Source: Acrasis kona (lineage: Eukaryota > Heterolobosea > Eutetramitea > Acrasida > Acrasidae). From it: a DNA stretch of 64,000 nucleotides. The stretch lies in the NCBI GenBank assembly GCA_026419775.2, contig JAOPGA020001448.1:1-64000 (forward strand). The letters run 5' to 3'. Made by a program: the position numbers and the translations under genes. The notes under the pieces are model-generated. The model was not told the DNA's origin. It did not search any database and worked only from the letters and a program-made list of their open reading frames with translations. Shown piece after piece: positions 45,591-56,621 of the stretch (position 1 is the stretch's first letter; each line of letters begins with the position of its first letter).

Positions 45591-47668
45591 CTATTTACAA
45601 GCAACTACCTTGACATGATTCATTTTGGAGGTCCACTTCCGTAAAAGTGCGTCTCTTTCTGGCTTTTCTTCTGAGACTCTTTTGTTGGACAATATGGTGC
45701 TCTTGTTTCCATTCAGCAAGCTCAAAGTCCTCTCCTTGAGTTTCTGTTTGCTCTTTTCCTTGTATACACTGCTCGCCATTCCAATAAAGGAGTGGTACAT
45801 CAGGGTGTGATAATAGTCATTATCACTAGTGTGGAACATGTCTCGCAACATGTCGAACATATGCTTTTTTGTGCGAATATTTACAGAATACAATAACCTG
45901 TCGCTCATCGTGTGACGAGCTCCAAGTTCTACAATATCATCATGACGGTTCATTTCATAATCAATGTCCTGCCAGATTTGATCCCAATCTTGCTCTTCGC
46001 CATCAGGCTTTACATCAAATTGAACGTCGAACATGAGCTCAGCAAATACAACACTCAAATCTCTCATGTCGCAAAACTTTGCTTGTGCATCTTCGGTAAT
46101 TTCCGAATGCTCGAAGCCCATTAACTTCAAACGATATTGATCGTCGAGGAAGAACGTTCCACCGCGGGAGAGCAGGTTACGGTGGACAATGTTGTTGGAA
46201 TGACAATAAACAACGGAGTGTAGTGCTTGCTTGATGAATTGTCGCAAAATCTCAAAGCGAGTGTTTAACAGCTGTTGAGTGATTTGCATCAAGTTTCCTT
46301 GGGTGTCGGTAGGAACCAAGGAGAATAGACGCTTGTTAAGAGGTCTAACATTGTCAAACAAAATAGTCGTGTCACTGTCAATTAACTGCACACCTTCACC
46401 AAGGTCCAACTCCTTGATGATGTATGGGTGCGTTTTTAGTTTATTTAAGATTTGCTTCTCCCAGTTACAAAAATGAGATCTTTTTTTCACACAAGTGACG
46501 GCTCTGTCACGAGGGGACGAACCCATCACTTCGTGTCCAATAGTATGATAGCAAAGAATAGTTTTATATTCGTCTTGGAAGAAAAACTCTTTTTCAGGGA
46601 ATGAATGTAGGGAGGCGGTTGTGGGGGAAGACTCCATGTCTACAGTGTCTTGGTCGCATGTAATGAGAGGGTCATTTTTCAAATACCTTGCAGCACTTTT
46701 GATTCCGATAGATGAGCTAACAAAACATTCAAGAACGTTCAAGAGAGCGGCAAAGTCAGATGGATCGCAAATGTCAAATGATTCTTGAGTGACGGTCACC
46801 CTCTTCATCTTGTCTTGTTCTTGGTACTCGTCATTCACGGCTAGAATGGTAAATATACTTCCGTTAACTAAAACTCCCAGCCTTGTCTTTGCGATGGGTC
46901 CATTAGTGAATTCGCTCAGTATGGCACCAATTCTTTCGGTGTCATATTCCTCTGCGTCTGCTTTGGTCGAGTCCCTCTGCACGATTACAACACCCATCAC
47001 GGCACTGAGTTGGTTCGGGAGAACCTTCTCACGAATGAGCAAAACCAAGTCTTCTGACTCCAAGTTGTCAATTTGGGTCATGTTTTTACTAAAAGTAAAT
47101 GTAAATGTTTCTCGCTACTTATTGTTACTTACTGGTGAAAGTGCACGGAGTGCATTCCAAAGAAAGAAAACAACCACTGTAAGTTCTCACAGTGTGAGCC
47201 TATAACAGAAGGGGTGGTACTGGAACTCTTATTTAAGCTCGACTGGTTGCTAACAAAGGAGCTCAGGGCTCGGCGGGACCGTGTCATGTCTGTGGACATT
47301 TGACTGAATAAAATGTAGTCACGGAACAATTTGTTGTTTTGGGAGGCTTCATTGATGAGCTTCAGGGCTTTTTCTGGACTCTCTTCAAGTAGGTTTAGGA
47401 ATATTAGTATGTACTCTTGTCTGTCACTGCACTCTTTTGTATCAGTAAGGTTGAAGAGAGGATGTGAGTTTTTGATTAAAATCTCTAACATCTCACTTCC
47501 GTTGGCATCATGATTGCCGCCTATTGCAGATGAAGCGGTGGCTCTATCACTCATTATAACATCTTCATCACGACCCTCCTGTGGCACATCCTGGGGTTCA
47601 TCAATGGATGAATAGTCCTTTTGGAAGGCACATAGTGTCGAAGAAGAGTCAATGACAAGCGAAGACAT
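45591..47668 (-). CDS. Pseudokinase (HRN and MGF replace HRD and DFG)
   Basis: Exons 47668-47133 and 47088-45591 (44-bp intron) give 677 residues with exact phase. The N-terminal third is acidic, low in known motifs, and ends with a helical part. The C-terminal kinase-like fold spans about residues 350-600. The alphaE-catalytic loop reads NNIVHRNLLSRGGTFFL with Asn for the catalytic Asp, and the metal-binding loop reads KLMGFEH in place of DFG. No glycine-rich loop is evident. With both catalytic aspartates gone it should be inactive as a kinase and act as a scaffold or allosteric partner. Start: an ATG at 47668 following a GTG-only extension. Confidence 0.78.
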
Positions 47669-48134
47669 GTGCACGTGTGATATGAGAGTGAAAAAAGGGG
47701 TGTATGATTTTGTTGCTAAAGTGCGATGGGCAGGTATAACAACTGCTAATCTATTTCTGACCAGATAGTTTTGAATAGCCTGAACAACTGAAATTGTAAT
47801 CTATACCAAGATTGGAATGATAATCCGCGTTTGTCCAATCACTGCTTTGGTCTCTTGGATTGAGCCTATGATCGAAAAAATCGTTTGGAGTGGAAGATAA
47901 GCAACCTAAAAAGCTCGCTTTAAGGCAATAAAAAACTATTGTCTTCACACCATGATATGCATCATTAAATAAAGAATGCTACATTTTTAACAGTGGTCGT
48001 TGTTATAGTTTTTGTATCATTTAAAGACAAATCACCGATTAAGGATGACCAACCTACATTGCACAATCTGTCAAACAAGAACATTGTCCCCAATACAGAC
48101 GAGACAACAACAACAATATTATTATAACAAGTAT
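47669..48134. other. Intergenic, weak minus-strand ORF
   Basis: A 65-codon minus frame (47948-47751) without an ATG is rich in Asp, Asn and Ser; it is not convincing. The plus side shows nothing beyond AT-rich sequence. Confidence 0.3.
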
Positions 48135-50533
48135 TTATTGAGCAAACTCAGCTCTTGCACGTCTGGCAGCATTTACCAAGTTAACCAAAGAAGCTTCAGT
48201 TTCCTTCCATTGACGAGTCTTCAATCCACAATCAGGATTTACATGTAGTAGGTGGGCAGGGATATATTGCAACATTTCCTTGATGCGGGCGTAAATTTCT
48301 TCTTCACTTGGAACTCTTGGGGAGTGAATGTCATATACACCGGGTCCGATCTCATTAGTGTATGATTGTGTTTCGAAAACCTTCAACAGTTTGCTGTCGC
48401 TCTTTGAGTTTTCAATGGTAATCACATCAGCATCTAGTTTCTTGATGCTTTCGAAAATGTCATTAAAGTCCGAGTAGCAGAAATGTGAATGTGTTTGTGT
48501 GCTGTCGGTAACACCGGCGGTTGCCAAGCGGAAAGAGTCAACGGCCCAGTTCAAGTACTCTTGCCAATCTGCTCTGCGTAGAGGTAAACCTTCACGAAGT
48601 GCTGGTTCGTCGACTTGAATGGCACGAATGCCTGCCTTCTCTAGATCCACAACTTCGTCACGAAGTGCCAATGCCAATTGACGGGAGCTGATTTCGCGGG
48701 ATACATCTTCACGTGGGAATGACCAGTTCAAGATTGTGACTGGACCGGTCAACATGCCCTTGACTGGTTTTGATGTGAGTGTTTGTGCGTAGCTGCTCCA
48801 TTTGACGGTCATTGCGAATGGACGGGATACATCAGAAACGATGATTGGTGGTTTGACGTAACGTGAACCGTAGGAAGCGACCCAACCGTTTTGAGTGAAT
48901 GCGAAACCATCTAATAATTCACCAAAGTATTGAACCATGTCATTACGTTCGCACTCTCCATGAACCAATAGATCCAAACCGACGCGCTCTTGGAAACGAA
49001 TGCAACCTTCAATTTCCTTCTTGATGAATTCGGTGTATTCGGTTTCGGTGATTTCTGACTTTCCTAAGCGTTGTCTTGCAACTCTGATTTCCTTTGTTTG
49101 TGGGAAGCTTCCGATGGTTGTGGTTGGGAACTTGGGTAGGTTCAAATTCTGCTTGGTGCGTCTCTCTACGAATGGACTTTGACGTTTGTACATGTCTGGT
49201 GTTACTTCGGCAACTCTCTTACGTACGGCGTCGTTGCTGTTCTTGGTGAATTCTCTACGAGCGTTGATGCTCTTGGCATTTTGCTCTAATTGTTGCTTGA
49301 CGCTATCAAGGTTGTTGATGCTCTTGGCAATGACGCTAATCTCTGCGCATTTTTCGACGGCAAAAGAGAACCAGTCCTTGACTTGATCTGAGAGCTTCTT
49401 TTCGTTTACAACAGTGTGCGGAACGTGTAGCAAGCTGCTGGAGGAGCTCACTTGGACGCGGTCGGCGGATCCTAGAATCTCAATGGCCTTGTTTACAATC
49501 TTGATGGATGACTCAAAGTCGTTCTTCCAAATGTTACGTCCATCGACGACACCAAGGGACAAAATAATGTTCTTGTCCTTGATGGCCTCGGCGACTTGTT
49601 GTAATTGTTCGGGTACGCGCACCAAATCAATGTGAAGGGCTTGAATGTTCAAGTTCTTGACGTAGTTGATGTTGCTCTCCAAACGACCAAAGTAGGTGGC
49701 AAGCAGAATGTTGATGCGGTCATCATGGAGGGCGTCGAATGCAGTTTGGTAATCTGAGGCGGAGTCGGTTGTCTTGTCTAAAACAAGGACTGGCTCGTCG
49801 ATTTGAACCCATTTGGCACCAGCATCGGCCAATTTGTTCAACAGGCTCTTGTATACTGGTAATAGCTTGGGTAGCAATGAAATGGGTTGGAAACCCTCTG
49901 GTGCATCACGGGCTGCCTTACCCAACAACAAGAATGAGACGGGTCCAAGTAGAACGGGGCGGGCTGGAATACCTTCTTTGGCGGCCTCAACGTACTCATC
50001 AACTGTCTTTGTTGTGTTCAAAGTGAAGTTGGTTTCTGGGGAGAATTCGGGTACGATGTAGTGGTAGTTGCTAGCATATTAGAATTTTGTAAGTAGTTTT
50101 GTAAAGCATACCTGTCGAACCACTTCTTCATCTCTGAAGCAGGGACGTCCACTGCTGGTTTCTCTCCTTTAGCTGGTCTTTGAAGACCACGTCCCATAGC
50201 AAAGTACTGTTCTACTGCGGTGAGGTCAAAACCTTCGTATCTCTTCGGGATAACGTTGAACATGAACGAGTGGTCCAGAACATGGTCGTACAAGGTGAAA
50301 TCACCAACTGGTACAATATCCAAACCTTGTTCAGCTTGGGTCTTCCAGTTACCAGTACGGACTTGACTTGTTTGTTCAAGGAGTTCCTTCTCGGTTAAAG
50401 CACCTGACCAGAATGATTCAACGCTCTTCTTTACTTGACGGGTGGAGCCTATAGGTGATGGTTAGCCTGTCGAACTGGAGAGCAGAGACATACCAATACG
50501 AGGGAATCCTAGTGATGATGCTTTGACTGACAT
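48135..50533 (-). CDS. metE: Cobalamin-independent methionine synthase (MetE)
   Basis: Exons 50533-50494, 50448-50112, 50070-48135 (introns 45 and 41 bp) give 770 residues; E. coli MetE has 753. The first intron splits LGFPRIG and the second follows EMKKWFD before NYHYIVPEF, both expected MetE sequences. The C-terminal catalytic domain has the zinc ligands in HSHFCYSDF (His and Cys of the HxC motif) and in HVNPDCGLKTR. It transfers the methyl group of 5-methyltetrahydropteroyltriglutamate to homocysteine, making methionine in the cytosol. Its presence means the organism can make methionine without vitamin B12. Confidence 0.97.
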
Positions 50534-51554
50534 TGCTTTTTTTTGTTGAGATTGTGGTGATCCTGTGAAAATTATTTATCTTCTCAGCAAGTTGAGAAGA
50601 AGAATGCACCAATCCCGGGGATCATTATTTATCCACTGTGGAAAAAATTTGTTCCGCTCCCCTGGCCCAATCAGAATTTGAAAGTCAAAAATAAACACTA
50701 ACATGACTCATTTCACATTGTAAATAAATTGCAACAATTCGCCATTGTCCTCCAAAAGAGACTGTGGACTGAGGTTTAGTAAGGATTAATAATTGTCCAC
50801 AGTCAAGAGGAATCATCTCAATTGTAACATGTTTATTGATACCAACACCAATGTTTTGGTGAATCACAAGTCTAATATCTTGCCGCCTTGTTGGAACATT
50901 TGACTGGTTGAATGTTATTGACCATCACAGCATTATGTTTCATGTACTTTACTCCATCTCCCTAATATGCAGGGGCTGATGCGACACAGAATTAGTAGCA
51001 ACAAATCAACATTGAAATGATCCTATTACTACTACATCGAATTTGAACAAATCGTGCAAGAATTAATTGTAATTTTGCGAGAACAAGTACGTTGAAGGCT
51101 TCAGTTTGTGACCAAAGCAGATGATGTTTGTCTTCTAGCATAGTGCAAAGCATCAGAAATATAAAACATTTATTACCCATTGCAAGGCCGAGAAAATTTA
51201 TACTTTATTTTTGGGGTTTTCCTTGAATCGTTAGACTTGGTCTTTTGTTATTCTCTGAGATTGTGTATTTGAAGATAAACTCCTCATCCTCGCGATTACA
51301 GTATAATTTGTTATTATTACTGTTTTTGCTGCCTGCCGCCATTTTCCTCCAAAGCACTAATCATGTTCTCCTTATATTAATCCTCTGTAAGATTTCATTA
51401 TTGAACTCACCCTAATCCAACCACTTGATGATCTGGCGACACCATTTCCATTTCTTGTAAAAAAGGAAAAACATTCGAAAGACAAGAAGATTCTGTTCAA
51501 TTTCGTGTCCATGGTATAAATATTCACAATACCTCTACTTGTACTGAAGTAGAA
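50534..51554. other. Intergenic with one plausible 45-codon ORF
   Basis: Mostly AT-rich. On the minus strand an ATG frame of 45 codons (51342-51205), starting MAAGSKNSNNNK and containing EEFIFKYTISENN, has good codon content and could be a short gene or first exon. A 9-bp inverted pair (GACTGTGGA / TCCACAGTC) lies near 50760-50810. Other frames are chance-like. Confidence 0.35.
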
Positions 51555-52844
51555 ATGCCAAGAAAAATCAAGAAGGCACCGAGAAAGATTGACACAGATT
51601 CCGACGCTGGGATTGATGACAGCTTCATTTCCGAAGCTTCAATTGCCTCCATATCAAGTCATGATCAAAATGACAGCGTCAATCTATCTACCGATAGTTT
51701 GGAAGATACTTTTAATGCAAAAGATGACTTTGAAGACATTTCAAGCTCTAGTGAGGAAGAAGATGATGACCAAAAAAACATGAGGTGGAAGGAGAGTGAT
51801 GATTGTGGGTGTGAGGACTGTTCAAGCTCTACAGGTCACTCGGCCACAAAATTCTATTATAACGAGCAAATGTCGCGGTCGTATCAAGATAAACAACGGA
51901 GTGGTCAGTTCCTATTTCCTAAAGGAAAGTCCAAGAAGTCCAGTAAGGCCAAGAAGACTGAATATACCAAGCTTGGTACAGTATCAGTAGACCAAGTCCG
52001 TCGCTTTTATAACGACCACCCATTCTGCCAAAGTAAGTGGAATTGGCACAAGCATGATGTGTCTCCGGCGATTAAGCACCTTCATGATGAGGATCATCCC
52101 CTACCAAAACCAATCATCAACACATGCGTCTGCGACTACAACATCCCTAGGACGCCAGTATTGTTTAAAAAGATTAGCGCATCATACGCCAACTGCGTAG
52201 ACACAACCTGCATGCATGATAAAAAGTGCACCGCCAGAATTATGATCTTAACTCGCAGAAGCAGAGAAGGCATAATTGCTTGCGATGTGCTTGGATCTGG
52301 CAAACACACGGATCGTTTCCATCCAAAACTAGACCAACTACCACAGTGTAAATTATTGAAGGAGAGATTAGAGACATTGATAGAAAGTGGTTCTGGTAAC
52401 TCCGATTTACAAGATTTTATCTGTAGGGAGTACAATTGCCATGAGGATCCTTTCCTTGACCACCGCTTTGACTATTCTAATGAGCAGCTATCGCAGCTTC
52501 GTTACCGTTTCAATCACAAGAAGAACTAAGCGTCGACGGAACGATTTAATGTTGATCTTGACTTGCACGAGAGTGATGTTGGAGATGGAGTGGAATCAAC
52601 GACTTTAAATGGTTTTGGAGATTTTATTCTACAAGACGATAATGTTACTGTTGAGCACGCAAACAATGAGAACCTCCCTGAACCGACGGTGACTACGACA
52701 ACAATTGTGAGGAAGCGAAAAAGAATCATTCCGCAGCCTGTCACCGAAGAGCAAGTTCCGGAAGTGCAGCCGTCGATTGAAGTCGTTTCGACCACACCAA
52801 TGAGAAAGAGGAGAAGAGTTTTTGTTACATCAAAAAATAAATGA
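51555..52844 (+). CDS. Basic zinc-cluster DNA-binding-like protein with internal in-frame TAA
   Basis: The ATG at 51555 opens 324 codons to a TAA at 52527-52529; the same frame then stays open for 104 more sense codons to a TAA at 52842. The N-terminal part is acidic and Ser-rich; then Lys-rich (GKSKKSSKAKK). The centre has a Cys/His cluster: CVDTTCMHDKKCTARI, later IIACD and KHTDRFH, which recalls the FLYWCH/WRKY-GCM1 zin­c fold common in MULE transposases and derived factors. The extension ends in two basic clusters (VRKRKR and MRKRRR), i.e. nuclear signals. Either the internal TAA is bypassed (readthrough, or a 30-bp in-frame intron at about 52500-52529 beginning GTTACC and ending CTAAG), or the gene was truncated recently. 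Confidence 0.6.
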
Positions 52845-53084
52845 CTTTCATTTAATATTATTGTATTTATTGAAGCATCGTTGTCAATCTCTGTAAAGAG
52901 TGTGACATTCTGGTTGATAATGTATTTAAAATTTTCTCTCATTTGAAAAGGTGGCGATGTTGCAAATGGTATGTGTATCAGTTGTGAATATCGATCGACA
53001 GTTGCATGTTTTAGATTGTTGAGGATTGGGTAGTGATGAACTCGGAACAAGGGGATTCCCGGTTAAAACAATACAACAAATTTA

Positions 53085-55964
53085 TTAAAATGAACAACTT
53101 TGTAAAATATCCAACGCTTCCTTGGCAGTTGGTCTCAGTTTTGGATCCCTGCTTATCATCTTCTCAATTAAACTACACAACTGCTTCCTTTCTGTGCAAG
53201 CATTAAATGCTTTTTTAATGTCCTCTTCAAAGTGCATGGAGCTGTTGGTCCTGATTTTAAAAAGCCATTCTGCAAACGTGATCCCCGCTGAGTATATATC
53301 AATCTTATTACTGTATGCATTGCGACATTCGTCAACCTCAGGGGCAGTATAACCCTGAGTACCAATTCTATCCCAAAAAGGATCTTGAATAAAATAATTG
53401 CCCTGGTGAGTTTTTGTGGAGTAATTAAAATCAATAAGAACAGCGCTCTTGTCAGATTCTCTAATCATTACATTATCAGATTTGATGTCCCTGTGCATAT
53501 AACCCAAATCGTGCAATTCGCTGATCGCTTTCAAAATATCACGCATATGATCATTCACCAAATCATGATACTTGCGATCACAACGATCAACTAATTTTTC
53601 CATCGAATAAATATAATCTTTATTATTTTTTCTAATTGCGTATTCGTACATCATTGGCACCCTACCAAATTTCGACATTTTTTTTAAAATGTAAATCTCC
53701 TCTGGGTGTTGGTAATATTGGCTAGTTTTTACAACTACATCATATTCCCTTTTGGTGGATTTTTCACGCATTGAACCATAAAAGATATTTGACCTTAAAC
53801 GCTCGTAGCTAGAGAGACACAACCTATTGCCGCATGTTTTCAAATCATAGATGTATTTACTACCGAATGTCCCGATGAAATCTACTTGCTCTTTAGATCT
53901 TGTTCTTTTGTCTGTGCTGCTGCTACTAGTACTACCCTTCCCGCTGCTTGAACTTCCTTTGCTGGAGCTTCCACGTCCAGTGTTATGTCTCTTGTTACTT
54001 TCTTTCAGATATTTTAATGGAGTTGCTGAAGATTTTATGATGGTTGCGTTCATTGGCAACGGAGGCACCTCATGTTTACATAAATGCATGATTAGAAAAG
54101 CAGTGAGCTTTGCAACATCCTCATGTTTTGTTAAACTAAAAGGACCTAACCATGCACCGTCGAATAACCCACGAACTTTATTATCGGAAGAAGATGGCTT
54201 CATGTTTGTTACAATTAAATAAACCAAATCCACACACACCACAATACCAACAACATAATCAATTACATATCCCGCTATCTTGTCTAAACTATAGTCGAAT
54301 GTGCTTCTTGTTTCAAAAATAATTTTTTCCAAGTCTACAAAATCATCCAATTCATAAAATCCATCAGGGCGAACATGTTTGTATTCCACGTAGGTTGTTA
54401 TATAGCGTTTGTGTTCGTCATAAACAACCACATCAGCTCGGAATGGATGTTTTGTTGTTTGGAATCTCTTACTTGTCGGAAATGATTTGTCACTATTATA
54501 ATATTAGAAAGCATATTAAAAAAAAAACATACCATACAACATGTAGGCCAACTAAATTAAATAATTTTTCAAAGACATTTGAAGTTACAAAAACAGTAAA
54601 AGTCATCTCTGTCTCAAGATGGCGGTTGATATCGCTTCGAAAGATTTCTCGTACACCCAATAGATAGGCGTGCCACTTATGAACGTTGACATGCTTAATT
54701 TGTTCGATGCCATCAGTTGATTTTTTTAAATTTGTTTCGTTCCAACCGTTCATGTATTTATCAAATTCCTCGTTTTCAATGGTGAATAAAAGTTGAAGCT
54801 CACTGCTCAAATCGACAAGTGTCTGAGAAAATAAAGATTGTCCTGTGTATAATTCTTGGATGGGAACTCCAAACACTGTGTCACTCACTTCGAAAGACCT
54901 TACAAAAAGTTAATGTGTATAACAAATCGACTAATAAATACCATTTGTACATGCATTCAAGAATGCTTCCTCTTGGTCCTAAATGATTTAACATACCAGT
55001 ATACTTTTCTACAAAAGTATCATAGGTGTCTTGACGGTTCTGTGTAGGATTAGGAGGTAGTTGAGACTCTTCGCTAAAAGACAACCCAATTTTTTTCTAC
55101 AACGGTCAATGACATCATTTCATCCACCTACCATTTGCTCTTCAGTCATTTTGCTGCATAGTTCAGCCACTTGATTTAACATTTCTTCTTCGTCAGCGCT
55201 ATCGGATTCATCGTCAATGTTCTCTTCGCTAAAAGACAACCCAATTTTTTTCTACAACGGTCAATGACATCATTTCATATACCTACCATTTGCTCTTCAG
55301 TCATTTTGCTGCATAGTTTAGCCATTCGATTTAACATTTCTTCTTCAGCGTTATCGGATTCATCGTCAATGTTCTCGGTTATCTCATTAAACTTTTTTGC
55401 TTTCTTTTTTGCTTTCTTTTTCGTACTTACAGCTTTGGACTCATCTTTGGGCTCATCTTCGGACTCATCTTTGTCGACAAATACAATGGACGATCTTACT
55501 TTCTTAGCTTGTGGCTCATCTTCATGGGATGATATTGCTTTCTTGTTCCTTTGTAAAACTTTGGGCTCATCTTCGGACTCATCTTTGTCGACAAATACAA
55601 TGGACGATCTTGCTTTCTTAGCTTGTGGCTCATCTTCATGGGATGATCTTGCTTTCTTGTTCCTTTGTAAAACTTTGGGCTCATCTTCGGACTCATCATT
55701 AACGGACACACGTTTGCTATCGACCAGGTAAGAGTTGAAATCTTTGGGGAGGCCATTGTTTTTTATATTATTTAAAAATGAATCGGGCATAACATGTTGA
55801 TAATTCTTGTACTTTGAAACATCCTTTGNGACAACAACTACTGAGTCATCGCCCACTCTTGGTGGTTTTGTAGTGGTCTTTAAATTGTACCCTTCTAACA
55901 TTTCCCTGTACTTTTTATTGTCTTCAGTCCCGAAGCCAATTATGTAGTAACTCTTCTTGTTCAT
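53085..55964 (-). CDS. PD-(D/E)XK nuclease-protein kinase fusion, Crinkler/RHS-like
   Basis: Five exons (minus): 55964-55283, 55223-55128, 55068-54942, 54898-54533, 54492-53085; introns 59, 59, 43 and 40 bp. They sum to 2,679 bases, 892 residues, in perfect phase. The N-terminal ~90 residues (YYIIGFGTEDNKKYREMLEG) may be a BRCT-like or header domain. Then come two near-identical acidic/basic linkers (DEPKVLQRNKKARSSHEDEP) and a duplicated short exon. Around residues 440-470, RADVVVYD followed by YVEYKH fits a PD-(D/E)XK nuclease core. The C-terminal kinase has HRDIKSDNV and GTQGYTAPEV, but DFN in place of DFG. The nuclease-plus-kinase layout fits the Crinkler-RHS class of host-directed or selfish effectors. 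One N base at 55829 leaves one residue unknown. Confidence 0.65.
55069..55376 (-). repeat. Tandem duplication of a 153-bp exon-intron unit
   Basis: Two copies of one unit (starting at TTCGCTAAAAGACAACCC near 55071 and again near 55224) each contain a 59-bp intron and the exon that encodes ENIDDESD...EEEMLN...LCSKMTEEQMV. A third, exon-only copy is part of exon A. Intron sequences of the two copies differ at only a few positions (for example CATCCACC versus CATATACC). The copies are so similar that the duplication must be recent. Confidence 0.85.
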
Positions 55965-55989
55965 TTTTATTTGACAGATTTCAATTCAA

Positions 55990-56621
55990 AAAATTTAAGT
56001 TCGCAAACACAGCACAAGATCTTTTGGGGATCAAAATTCCTCATCAATATACAACAGATGATAGCAGCAGTGACTTTGAGGAATTGAGTGATTCCGGTAA
56101 ATGTAGAAAGCGTCTTCGTAAATCAAAAAAAATCCAAAAATCCAAAAAGAAAGAAACAGATGTTCCTTTAGATTACGTTGTTGCCTCAACAAGGTGTGCT
56201 CTTAAAGCACATCAAAGACACTATATCACCACAAACACCGACGACCGTTGAGATGTCTTATGAGGATTACAAGCGCGTCTTCAATGCAACCTCATGCACA
56301 CATTTTGAGCCACAAATTAAAGTACGAAATAATGACCCAAGCACTATGTTTAGCATAAACAAAGAGCAGTTCATTGAAATTTTTGGGGAGGACGAAAAAT
56401 TTCGAAGAAGAACGAAAGACAACATAGTGACGGAACTTGTATTCCCCGTAATATGCTGCTATATGCATAACAATAACCCTGAGAAATACATCAGTAAATT
56501 TAAGTGGGACTTCATCAATGTTAAAAGCACTCGCAATGGTCAGTCAGTAACAACATTCAATGGAATAGAAGTTAGGAACACGATGAGGAAGGCATTGTCA
56601 TTAAGTCGCAAAAACAAGTAA
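55990..56621 (+). CDS. Unrecognised basic protein with apparent frameshift
   Basis: Two overlapping frames. The first is open from about 55990, includes LLGIKIPHQYTTDDSSSDFEE and a Lys-rich run (RKSKKIQKSKKK), and ends at 56251. The second is closed 5' by a TAG at 56169 and runs to 56621 (MSYEDYKRVFNATSCTHFEP, then EKYISKFKWDFINV). One A fewer in an AAA run at about 56200-56217 joins them. No ATG is visible in the first frame, so a 5' exon may be missing, or translation starts at the ATG at 56251. It is divergent from the nuclease-kinase gene and its acidic-basic composition resembles that gene's linker. Function unknown. Confidence 0.35.

Noticed and set aside
49000-50061. Plus-strand frames opposite MetE
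   Set aside because: Antisense shadows of a conserved enzyme.
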